Origin: Bacillus sp. SLBN-46
GTDB lineage: Bacteria > Bacillota > Bacilli > Bacillales > Cytobacillaceae
Assembly: GCF_031453555.1 (NCBI RefSeq)
Contig: NZ_JAVIZM010000001.1
Location: 3,107,001-3,171,000, forward strand
Direction: 5' to 3'
Length of the DNA stretch: 64,000 bases
Notes under the pieces: generated by a model
What the model saw: only the letters and a program-made list of their open reading frames with translations
What the model was told of the DNA's origin: nothing
Database searches by the model: none
Position numbers and translations under genes: made by a program
Shown here: in pieces, positions 17,974 through 26,295 of the stretch
How the letters are laid out: every line of letters begins with the position of its first letter
How positions within the stretch are numbered: the stretch's first letter is position 1

Positions 17974-18194
17974 AACCTCAGCTCCTTTTACTTCCACCAT
18001 TTCTATAGTTAGTTCTTTCTGTCTAGCTTCTAAATTCCTAAATTGCATTTTCATGTCTATTATCTCTGAAAGAATTTTATTTTATTTTCAGTTTATACCA
18101 CGCAACAATTCTATATATTTTAATATTCTCATTTCAATTATTATCAAACGTTGGATTAATATACTTTATAAATTGATATTAATGTACCCTTAGA

Positions 18195-18425
18195 GGTCTT
18201 ACTTTAGTGGAGGTGGATTTACTTTATGGGATCCCTAGGGAAGAAGCAGAGAAGGACCAAGCATCCTGTGAGTATGAGTTGGCCAATATTCACTTTCTGA
18301 TGGATCAATCCTAGGGCGAAGAAATCAATTAGATGAAGCCATTAGACGGAGGGAATCTAACTTAGGGATTTCTCGTCCGTAATTCAAAAATTAAAAACCG
18401 ATTTTACTAACTTTTTAAACGTAGT
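18195..18425 (+). pseudogene. Remnant of a second DUF4062-NACHT-TPR gene
   Basis: Translated pieces match only the two ends of the intact gene at 20736. VDLLYGIPREEAEKDQ corresponds to residues 47-62 (VDLRWGIPEEEAENGQ) and is fused to a segment matching the last 55 residues (CEYELANIHFLMDQS, with later QLDEAIRRRES versus QLDHAFSRRQS). About 2.7 kb of the middle is missing, and stop codons and frameshifts interrupt the rest. It looks like an internally deleted, decaying paralogue. The downstream hairpin (about 18454-18475) also matches the terminator of the intact gene. Confidence 0.8.
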
Positions 18426-18486
18426 AGTTTAGTAATTAAAAAAAAACAACTTAAGTTCAAGTGACTATGAACTTAGCTGTTTATTA

Positions 18487-18780
18487 ATTTATAGGCTCCG
18501 GTATAACTGAATGTTGATTTCTCAGTGTTTGAAAAATAAAGGGAAGAATTCCGCTTATATTGGGAAATACCGTTATTCCCCTTAAAATAAGGGGATTTTT
18601 TCCATATATATGATCCAAATCGTTGGATTTTGTCCTACTTTAGATCAGTTAAGTGGAAATTCTCCCCTTATTTCTGCTTCTTAAGCTTCCTTTTTTACAA
18701 TAGTGGGAAATTCTCCCCTTATTTCGGTCTCAAAAGCTTCTCTTTATACACTAGCCAGAAATCTCCGCTAATGAGCCAAT
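18487..18780. repeat. Long dispersed repeat, copy B
   Basis: Same family as 10863-11125: shares TTTGAAAAATAAA, AATTCCGCTTA, TCCAAATCGTTGGATTTTGT and several GGAAATTCTCC units, plus an internal CCGTTATTCCCC / AATAAGGGG-type hairpin with a T-run. Similarity extends over about 280 bp, with substitutions and small indels. Confidence 0.75.
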
Positions 18781-18813
18781 TTATATAGAAACGACGGTAC
18801 AGTGACCTTCTAT

Positions 18814-20181
18814 CTATTTTATTGGTTTTATATTATGGTTGTGTTGGAAAAGATTTAACGGATCGTACTTTTCCTTTATCTCAAGTAACCTAGCATAGTT
18901 TTCTTGGAAAGCATTTTTTGTTGCCACTTCATTCTCTCCGATTCCATTGAGATAGGATGCCTTCTTATAAGAGAATGGTAGCAATCCTCCGTATACCGAG
19001 TCGATCCATTGTTTGCATAAATCATCATCCCCAGCCATAGCCATGCAATCCACCAATAGGACAAATTTCGCTTCCCTAATGGCAAATGGTGTGGCCGTTT
19101 CAGGAACTCGATTCATCTTTCCACCCAGTGCCCAAAGCTGAACAAGGATACTTGGGGCAGGCGCATTGTCTATTTTATAAAGAATCTGTTCAATAGTTTC
19201 ATCCGTTAACTGATCAAAATACAATGATGTACCATAGACGCGAACATGATCAGGGACCATCGGATCAAGTTTCTTTTGGTATGCTGCGAATGAATTCACT
19301 CCTGATTGATCAACAATTGGTTCCGCTAATTCCCGCAGCGGCTGAAGGATGGCTTCTCCTTCTTTGACATCACCTGCGTATACGCCTAAAAGCATAACTA
19401 CCTTTTTAAAATGCAAGAATTCAGGTAAAAATGGAGCAGGTGGTAATACGGTTACAGTAATATTAATAGATACTGCCTCATCAGGCGCTTTTTCCAAGAA
19501 TGTTTGCGACTTTTGTAAAATGTCCTTTGCATCTTTAAAATCGTACATAACGTCAAGTGCAAACACTTCTGGTCCAACTTTATGTAATGCAAATTCAAAC
19601 CTGGTCACGACACCAAAATTGCCGCCGCCTCCACGGATGGCCCAAAAAAGATCAGGGTGGTTTTGGTCATCGACATCAACGGCCGTTCCATCTGCTGTAA
19701 CGAGCCTTGCACCTACGATGTTGTCACATGTTAAGCCATACTTTCCTCTTAAATAGCCAATTCCGCCATTTAGAGCGAGTCCCGCTACCCCTGTTTCTGA
19801 GACCGTCCCAGTTGGCACTGCTAATCCATATTTTTGTGTTTCAAAGTCGATATCTCCAAGTGTCGCTCCACCTTCTACAATCGCGACTTGTTTGGATTCA
19901 TCTACGATTACTTTTCTCATTTGTGATAAGTCAATCATCAAACCACCATCACAAACGGCAAAGCCGCCTACATGGTGTCCCCCGCCGCGAATAGATATTG
20001 AAAGCTGATTTTCCTTTGCGAACTGTACCGCCGCAATCACATCTTCTTCTGATTCACAAACTACTATGGCTGCAGGCTTTTTATCAACGGCCGTATTCCA
20101 TACTTTTCTTCTTTCCTCAAACTGATTATCACCTGGCAGCATTAATCGACTACCAACCTGATTTTCTAGTAAATGAAACAT
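18814..20181 (-). CDS. FAD-linked oxidoreductase, berberine-bridge-enzyme-like
   Basis: A 455-aa VAO/PCMH-family flavoprotein similar to Bacillus YgaK. The FAD-binding domain shows SIRGGGHHVGGFAVCDGG, where the His is the usual covalent FAD attachment and the Cys a possible second one, followed by GGGGGNFGVVTRFEF. The C-terminal BBE motif is at the end (YDPLNLFQHNHNI). It probably oxidises a sugar or alcohol substrate; the substrate is unknown. A fragment of the same C-terminus recurs at about 20576-20670, showing that this segment was duplicated. No secretion signal is seen. Confidence 0.9.
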   Translation of the reverse strand: MFHLLENQVGSRLMLPGDNQFEERRKVWNTAVDKKPAAIVVCESEEDVIAAVQFAKENQLSISIRGGGHHVGGFAVCDGGLMIDLSQMRKVIVDESKQVAIVEGGATLGDIDFETQKYGLAVPTGTVSETGVAGLALNGGIGYLRGKYGLTCDNIVGARLVTADGTAVDVDDQNHPDLFWAIRGGGGNFGVVTRFEFALHKVGPEVFALDVMYDFKDAKDILQKSQTFLEKAPDEAVSINITVTVLPPAPFLPEFLHFKKVVMLLGVYAGDVKEGEAILQPLRELAEPIVDQSGVNSFAAYQKKLDPMVPDHVRVYGTSLYFDQLTDETIEQILYKIDNAPAPSILVQLWALGGKMNRVPETATPFAIREAKFVLLVDCMAMAGDDDLCKQWIDSVYGGLLPFSYKKASYLNGIGENEVATKNAFQENYARLLEIKEKYDPLNLFQHNHNIKPIK

Positions 20182-20337
20182 ACTAACTCACTCCCTATGG
20201 TAAAAATGAACTAGTAATAATATACCATTATTCACTGTAAACAGTGTGATATTTTTGAATTTTCACAAAAAAACTTCCCCTTAACCATGGACACATTTTT
20301 TGTCCTGTAGCAAGACATTAAAATATTAGTTCCACAT

Positions 20338-20495
20338 CCGAATTAAAGTCAAACGCTATGACTTCATATCTCTCCTAATGTAGGTGAAATTCTCTTTCAT
20401 TAACGTAGTTGTGTTTTAACAGAACTTTTATTTCTGTCTGACCAGATTCCAGGTTTTCCATGCGCCTGGACAGTTCCTTCAAGATAAGTGACAAG
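20338..20495 (-). pseudogene. Decayed copy of the coiled-coil gene
   Basis: About 150 bp align with 17775-17935 of the intact coiled-coil gene. Shared blocks include TAGGTGAAATT, TTATTTCTGT, TGACCAGAT and TCCATGCG. Several indels and the loss of both ends make it non-functional. Confidence 0.7.
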
Positions 20496-20575
20496 ACGGT
20501 AAGAATAATACTTTCTCAACTAGTGAATTAAGAGAACCTCATTTTGATGCGTTTCGGAGAACTACTTTTTATTCT

Positions 20576-20670
20576 AGTCGTTTAATATTATGGTTGTGTT
20601 GGAAAAAATTTGGATCAATATAACACCCTTACATATTTTTCCTTTTCATCAACTTTAGCTCATTAAAGCG
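20576..20670 (-). pseudogene. Fragment of FAD oxidoreductase 3-prime end
   Basis: TATTATGGTTGTGTTGGAAAA is shared with the 3-prime end of the gene at 18814 (encoding FFQHNHNI), and similarity fades over the next 70 bp. It indicates an ectopic duplication of this gene end upstream of the intact STAND gene. Confidence 0.65.
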
Positions 20671-20735
20671 TGCACATCCACATAAACTAGGGTAAAATGT
20701 CTTATAGATAGATTCTTTATTGAGGTGAATTTGGT

Positions 20736-23700
20736 GTGAATAATGAGAATGAAATTAGGCTATTTATCTCTTCCACCTTTCAAGATTTACAAAGAGAACG
20801 GGACTATTTGAGTAAAAATACATTTCCTGAACTTCGTAGAATCTGTTTGGAAAGAGGGCTTACTTTAGTTGACGTAGACCTGCGTTGGGGTATCCCTGAG
20901 GAAGAAGCAGAGAACGGCCAAGTCATCCGTATCTGCTTTGAAGAAATTGACAAATGCAGACCTTATTTTATAGGTATAATAGGCGACCGTTATGGATGGA
21001 TCCCAACAGATGCAGATGTAAAGAAAGATCCATTATTGTTAGAAAAGTATTCTGAATACATAAAAGAATATGTTAATGAAGAAATGTCCATTACTGAGAT
21101 GGAATTTATGTATGCACTTCAAAAGGCACAGAAGAGCGAAGCATCCTTCTATATCAAAGAGATGAACGATACTAATCTTGCGAGTTCCAAGCTGGAACAG
21201 CTGATTAATAAAATCAAAGTGTCAGGCTACCCGTATAAAGCTGGAATTACAAATGTTCAAGAACTAAGTAATGCAGTGATCGATCATTTTGTCAGAATGC
21301 TTGATCGAGAATATCCAAATCTCAATCAAGTCGTTTCCGCTGTAGAGCAAGAGAGACGACTTCATAATGTTTTTGCTCATACAAGAAGAATCATCTACAT
21401 TGACAATGAATCATACTATCGTGAGCTTGATAATTTTTTACAATCTAAATCCTCTAAGCTTCTAATTACAGGTGAATCAGGCACGGGAAAAAGTGCGTTA
21501 ATTGCCAATTGGGCCCATCGCTTAGGCAATCACTCTAATAATCTATTTGTTTTTACCCATTATGTTGGAGCTGTTTCATCTGGATATTGGGCAACGGATA
21601 TTATGAAGCGTATCTTCGTAGAGTTGAAACAACGTTACAATATTCACGAATCGATTCCTGATACTTTAGAAGAGTTAAAGAGTAAATTATCTACTTGGCT
21701 ATTGTATTCCAAGGGTGAGCAAATTATTTTAATGATTGATGCTGTTAATCAATTGGAATCGAATGAAAAAGGATTAAGTTGGTTACCTGATCGATTACCG
21801 GCGCATGTCAAGCTAGTTGTTAGTACCATTCCTGATAATAGCAAAGGCTCCTATGACGAGTGGGAGAAGTTGAATTTGCATCCATTAACAGACATTGAAA
21901 AAGAAAACTTAATCACCTCTTATTTAAATATGTATGGAAAAAAACTCACTACTAAACAGCTTAATAAAATTATTAAGGATGAAAAGTGTTCCATCCCAAT
22001 TTTCCTTAAAACCGTACTAGATGAACTAAGAATCTTTGGAAACTTTGAAAAGATTAACGAAAGAATTGACCATTACTTAAGCGTAAGTTCTACAGATGAA
22101 CTTTTTCAGATTGTATTGGAACGATTAGAAAATGATTATGGAAAAGAAATCATCCAGTCATTGATGATGTATATTTTCACATCTCGCAGGGGTCTATCTG
22201 AAAATGAAATAATCTCAATTGATAACGGAAAACACTTAACCCGTTTGAACCTGTCTAGAATTTTATTAGTATTAGACTATCACTTTATGAATAAAGATGG
22301 TGTATTGGATTTCTTTCATGATTATTTTAGAAAAGCTGTGGAAAATAGATATGTTAATCAAACATCGGATCGCTCTTTCTATCATAAAGTCCTAGCTTCC
22401 TATTTTAGAAACGAAAAGATGAGCCAAAGAGTACTAGAGGAATTACCATACCACTATTTAAAATCAGAAGATTACGAGGGACTGAAAAAGTGCCTGACGG
22501 ATAAGGAGTTTATCAGTCATATTCAAGCTAATAAGGAATATGAAATATTACAATATTGGTCAATCCTTTCCAAAATGTATGATCCTGTAGAAAGCTATAT
22601 TGCAAGTATAGAATCGAATGATGACCCAGACACTCTACACCTACAGCAAATAAATAGAATTACATCTTTATTTATTAAAATGGGGAAATACAATGAAGCT
22701 GTATCATTAAATCAGCCATTTCTTCACCAATTTGAGTCCCTATTTGTTGTAGAGGATCCACTTACTAGTGAATTAAGCAAAAACTTATTATATGCACTAA
22801 TGATGACCCTCCAGCTTGATCAAGCAGTTGAGTTTGCAGAGAAGATTTTTTCCTTAACGTTCGAAAAACTCGGAAAAAATACGATTCAAACAGCTAGAGC
22901 ATCTTTTCAACTCTCAGATGTTCTAAGCCAGAGTGGAAATTACAAAAGAAGTGAAGAAAAAGTCAAGCTGGCCATTGAAATCCAAGAGGAACTATATGAT
23001 TATCCTACCCCAGAGCTAGCAGCTGCTAAATATTTACATGGCCGTGAATTAATGTATTACGGATTGTATAATGAGGCATCTCAAAACTTAATTGATGCCT
23101 ATACTATGCAGCGTAAGCTATTTGGGGAGGAACACCCTGAAACAGCCATCACCAAAGATAGCTTAGCACAGACCAATATTTGGTTAGGCGAATATCAAGA
23201 GGCGGAAAAACTGGTTTTGGAAGCGATCCATACATTTAAGACGGTTCTAGGCGAAAATCATCACCGGACCGCTAAAAGTATTGGAACATTAGCTAAACTT
23301 AGATTACAGGAAGAAAAGTTTAATGAAGCCTATGACCTGATTAATCAGACATTAGATAATTACACAACGACTCTCGGAAGAAAGCATCCTTATACGGCTT
23401 TTATTCTGAACTATGTTGCAGAAACACTTTATAAAATGGGTGAACTTGAGCAGGCAGAGCTTTTATTAATCGAAGCTAACCAAAGTTTATTAAGACAAGA
23501 GAAAACTGAAATTGCTTATCAAATTCATATAGTAAAGAATTTAGCAATTGTCTATGCAAAAACAAACCGTTTTGAAGAGGCAGTAGATCTATTACTTCAA
23601 GCGATTACTCAATGTAAAGCTACCCTTCCCTCCCATGAGGATTTTATATCAGCATGTGAATATGAATTGGCAAAAATTCAGTTTATTATGGATCAATCTT

Positions 23701-23822
23701 TAGAGAGAAAAGAACAGCTGGATCATGCATTTAGTCGCAGGCAATCACTATTAGGGCCTTCTCATCCAGAATTTCAAAAAATAAAAAAAGATTTTACTAA
23801 TATTTTCAACTTAGTCTCTTAG
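20736..23822 (+). CDS. DUF4062-NACHT-TPR STAND protein (NPHP3-like)
   Basis: A 1028-aa soluble protein. Residues 6-90 are a DUF4062 (TIR-like fold) domain: RLFISSTFQDLQRERDYL, VDLRWGIPEEEAE, then PYFIGIIGDRYGW. Residues about 230-450 are a NACHT/AAA NTPase with Walker A GESGTGKSAL (246-255) and Walker B IILMIDAVNQ. From about 650 to 1000 there are repeated TPR units (for example GLYNEASQNLIDAYTMQRKLFG). STAND NTPases use repeats as sensors and an N-terminal effector, and many act in antiphage defence. Start GTG at 20736 follows GAGGTG by 8 nt. It converges on the RyR/TrkA operon. The exact effector activity is unproven. Confidence 0.88.
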   Translation: MNNENEIRLFISSTFQDLQRERDYLSKNTFPELRRICLERGLTLVDVDLRWGIPEEEAENGQVIRICFEEIDKCRPYFIGIIGDRYGWIPTDADVKKDPLLLEKYSEYIKEYVNEEMSITEMEFMYALQKAQKSEASFYIKEMNDTNLASSKLEQLINKIKVSGYPYKAGITNVQELSNAVIDHFVRMLDREYPNLNQVVSAVEQERRLHNVFAHTRRIIYIDNESYYRELDNFLQSKSSKLLITGESGTGKSALIANWAHRLGNHSNNLFVFTHYVGAVSSGYWATDIMKRIFVELKQRYNIHESIPDTLEELKSKLSTWLLYSKGEQIILMIDAVNQLESNEKGLSWLPDRLPAHVKLVVSTIPDNSKGSYDEWEKLNLHPLTDIEKENLITSYLNMYGKKLTTKQLNKIIKDEKCSIPIFLKTVLDELRIFGNFEKINERIDHYLSVSSTDELFQIVLERLENDYGKEIIQSLMMYIFTSRRGLSENEIISIDNGKHLTRLNLSRILLVLDYHFMNKDGVLDFFHDYFRKAVENRYVNQTSDRSFYHKVLASYFRNEKMSQRVLEELPYHYLKSEDYEGLKKCLTDKEFISHIQANKEYEILQYWSILSKMYDPVESYIASIESNDDPDTLHLQQINRITSLFIKMGKYNEAVSLNQPFLHQFESLFVVEDPLTSELSKNLLYALMMTLQLDQAVEFAEKIFSLTFEKLGKNTIQTARASFQLSDVLSQSGNYKRSEEKVKLAIEIQEELYDYPTPELAAAKYLHGRELMYYGLYNEASQNLIDAYTMQRKLFGEEHPETAITKDSLAQTNIWLGEYQEAEKLVLEAIHTFKTVLGENHHRTAKSIGTLAKLRLQEEKFNEAYDLINQTLDNYTTTLGRKHPYTAFILNYVAETLYKMGELEQAELLLIEANQSLLRQEKTEIAYQIHIVKNLAIVYAKTNRFEEAVDLLLQAITQCKATLPSHEDFISACEYELAKIQFIMDQSLERKEQLDHAFSRRQSLLGPSHPEFQKIKKDFTNIFNLVS

Positions 23823-23840
23823 CACTTTTCTCTTCTAACA

Positions 23841-23889
23841 AAAATAAACAGCTCAAGTTCTATACAAATAGACCTTAGCTGTTTATTTT
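23841..23889. terminator. Bidirectional terminator between STAND gene and RyR operon
   Basis: AAAATAAACAGCT and AGCTGTTTATTTT form long arms around 23 nt, A-rich on one side and T-rich on the other, serving both convergent units. Confidence 0.8.
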
Positions 23890-23904
23890 TATTGTGTAGA
23901 TAAA

Positions 23905-25860
23905 CTAATTTTTTTCACAAATAACATAGTCATTAAAATCTAATATTTTATAAATATTTCTTATTGTGTCCCTGTTATTATCCTGGTAATCTTTGTCTGC
24001 ACTAGACAACTCAACAAGTCTTTCCCACTCAACAAGTCCAGCATGTAATTTATTGTGTTCATCACGATGGTTTTCAACCGATAAATCGGTCATTTTCGTG
24101 TTCCACCCCTTAAGATAATGGAACGCACACCAACGATTATGTTCAGCAATTGCCAAATCTTCTAAATAAGGACGACACATTTGGAGATATTTCGTTTCAT
24201 TTAAAACGATATCATCCTCTAAAACTTGACCCTTTTCTTTCATTTCAAGTCCGAGTGTTTGAAGTTTCGTATGAATATGATCGGCCTGTGAACGGTTGGA
24301 ATCTTTCAGAAATGTGGTTAACTGATCCCATTCATACCCGTTACTATTTTCCTGACGATAGAAGTCATTGATTGCCTTTGCTAGATTATCAAGTTTTTCA
24401 TCAATAATAACTTCTTTACTGACAATCTCTCGTAAATCACCGAAACAATAGAGGTTTTGAAATTTTTTAGAGTTGATATGAATCCAATTTGCCAGTTTAA
24501 TATCATCTCTTACCTCCAGTAAAATTGGAATGTCCTTATATTCTTCATGTAGGAACATACTACTGATGAAATCTAAGTGGTCAGATTCTAAACAGATAAC
24601 GATATACGTAATCTCTTTCCCATTCACTTCAAACATTTCTTTTTTAAATTCTTCACTATCAATATCCATTGTAATAAAGTTGATTTTGCATACTTTTTCT
24701 ATGAATTTATTCCGACGAAGAAATGAACTTTTCCTTGCATCTGCATTCTTGTCTACAATGGTAACATGGAGTTTTTGTCGATTGATGAAATGGCCTAACC
24801 TTGCAGCCTGTAAAAGAACTTGTTGCCCTGTATTCCCAAACCCGACTATTAATAGATGGGCAACATCAATTTCATTCTTGCTTCTAATATTTATTTTACC
24901 GCTTTCATATAGAGGATGGTCTTCAAATAAAATTTTTGCTTTAAGCTTGTTAAGATTAAACAAATGAAAATCCAAGCTCTGCCTAAGTACGTCCAGCTCA
25001 ATAATCTCGTTCTCAATTTCTTCAAATATGGAATGAAATGTTTCATCTTTAATATGTAAAAAAACGTTTACCTTATGTTTCTTAATTTTATTTTCCTGTT
25101 TAATAAGTGACTTTACCTTCATAAAAACATCAATGTTCTTTGCTTCATTGTGATCCATAAGTATTAGGTGGGACGATTCCAACACATTCGCCTTTTTTAA
25201 TACATAAGTTTCTAGCGCTTCACCAAATACAAAAGTGACACCATTTTCGCGGAGAGAAGGGATTTGGGGATGATCTCCTTGACTCGTAATAATCACCACT
25301 AATTCCTCTTTACGTCTCAAATCCTTCGCTAATAACACGGAAGCTTCATTCATACCACTAATGACTACATGTCGTTTATTTAATAGCTTTCTATAGATGA
25401 CAATCTTTATTCGCCCGAATGAATCTGAGGTAACATTATACAATTTAGAAAGCACTGCTGAGGTAATAAATAAAACGGCGGACCATCTTGCTAACTCAAT
25501 CCAAAGTGAATATTGATAGCCTATTTGATTCTTAGCTGAACCGATTGGTTCTACACTAATGGTAAATAGCTTAGCAGTATAATAGAGATTATTTAAGTAG
25601 TTTTTCGGTTCTAGAGCTAACGTATATCCTATAAAACCGCAAATGATCGACATAAAAAATAACAGAATTTGCGACTTATTTTTCAATGAAGGCTTTAATA
25701 AACCTAGTAAGATGTTTCCCATTCCAATTATTCCAGCAAGTAAAAAAACAAGTGTAACTAGCTCATTTAAGTAACTGTTAGATATTGGAAAGTAGCAAGG
25801 GATTATTCCTAATATGGTTAAACAACTAAATGCAAATAATAATTTTTTATTACGTTTCAT
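23905..25860 (-). CDS. Membrane TrkA-N/RCK protein with C-terminal RyR-like domain
   Basis: A 651-aa protein. The N-terminal 145 residues hold about four hydrophobic segments (near 7-27, 33-55, 65-85, 127-145). Then come two Rossmann/RCK-like units: HVVISGMNEASVLLAKDL and HLLIVGFGNTGQQVLLQAA, both resembling TrkA-N nucleotide-binding folds. The C-terminus carries AEHNRWCAFHYLKGW, the helix pattern of RyR domains. No canonical K+ selectivity filter (TxGYG) is visible, so it may be a gated channel of unusual type or a membrane sensor. It starts 3 bp after the lone RyR gene. RyR domains have been proposed to bind NAD-derived nucleotides in conflict systems. Confidence 0.82.
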   Translation of the reverse strand: MKRNKKLLFAFSCLTILGIIPCYFPISNSYLNELVTLVFLLAGIIGMGNILLGLLKPSLKNKSQILLFFMSIICGFIGYTLALEPKNYLNNLYYTAKLFTISVEPIGSAKNQIGYQYSLWIELARWSAVLFITSAVLSKLYNVTSDSFGRIKIVIYRKLLNKRHVVISGMNEASVLLAKDLRRKEELVVIITSQGDHPQIPSLRENGVTFVFGEALETYVLKKANVLESSHLILMDHNEAKNIDVFMKVKSLIKQENKIKKHKVNVFLHIKDETFHSIFEEIENEIIELDVLRQSLDFHLFNLNKLKAKILFEDHPLYESGKINIRSKNEIDVAHLLIVGFGNTGQQVLLQAARLGHFINRQKLHVTIVDKNADARKSSFLRRNKFIEKVCKINFITMDIDSEEFKKEMFEVNGKEITYIVICLESDHLDFISSMFLHEEYKDIPILLEVRDDIKLANWIHINSKKFQNLYCFGDLREIVSKEVIIDEKLDNLAKAINDFYRQENSNGYEWDQLTTFLKDSNRSQADHIHTKLQTLGLEMKEKGQVLEDDIVLNETKYLQMCRPYLEDLAIAEHNRWCAFHYLKGWNTKMTDLSVENHRDEHNKLHAGLVEWERLVELSSADKDYQDNNRDTIRNIYKILDFNDYVICEKN

Positions 25861-25863
25861 GCA

Positions 25864-26154
25864 TTAATTCTCTTTCTTTTCTATTTTGTATCCTAATGCC
25901 ATCATAGCTTTTAACGTATTCATTGCCGTAATTCGATCATATTCTTTTTCAGTTTCTGTTAATTGGTTATATGGCCTTAACCCTGGATGTGTCTTTTGAA
26001 TATCATCTCTATTAGTCCCATATCTCCAGCCTTCTTTGATTCTTTGCTGTGCCCATAAATCATGTGTATTTTCAGCAAGTACCTCAGTAAGTTCCTGAAT
26101 TTCAGAACTTAATTCTATTTTCGATGTATCAATTGGCGTAGGGTAATATTTCAT
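25864..26154 (-). CDS. Stand-alone RyR-domain protein
   Basis: A 96-aa protein that is essentially one RyR (ryanodine receptor repeat) domain: PTPIDTSKIELSSEI, LAENTHDLWAQQRIKEGW, THPGLRPYNQLTETEKEYD, then TLKAMMALGYKI. The whole family consensus is present and is clearer than in the downstream gene. It is soluble and probably a ligand-binding or adaptor subunit. A TATAAT-like -10 at 26191-26196 and AGGAG before the ATG indicate that it starts the two-gene transcript. The pairing with a RyR-containing membrane protein suggests both respond to the same small molecule. Confidence 0.88.
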   Translation of the reverse strand: MKYYPTPIDTSKIELSSEIQELTEVLAENTHDLWAQQRIKEGWRYGTNRDDIQKTHPGLRPYNQLTETEKEYDRITAMNTLKAMMALGYKIEKKEN

Positions 26155-26295
26155 CTTAGCAGCTCCTAATATCTATGAAATTTTACTATTATTATACACA
26201 TTTTTTTAATATAAAAGGAAGAGGGAGAACACCCCCCCTCGCATTACGGCAATTTTCATTTTCACTTTTACGTTTTGGGAACTGCCCCCTAGCCA

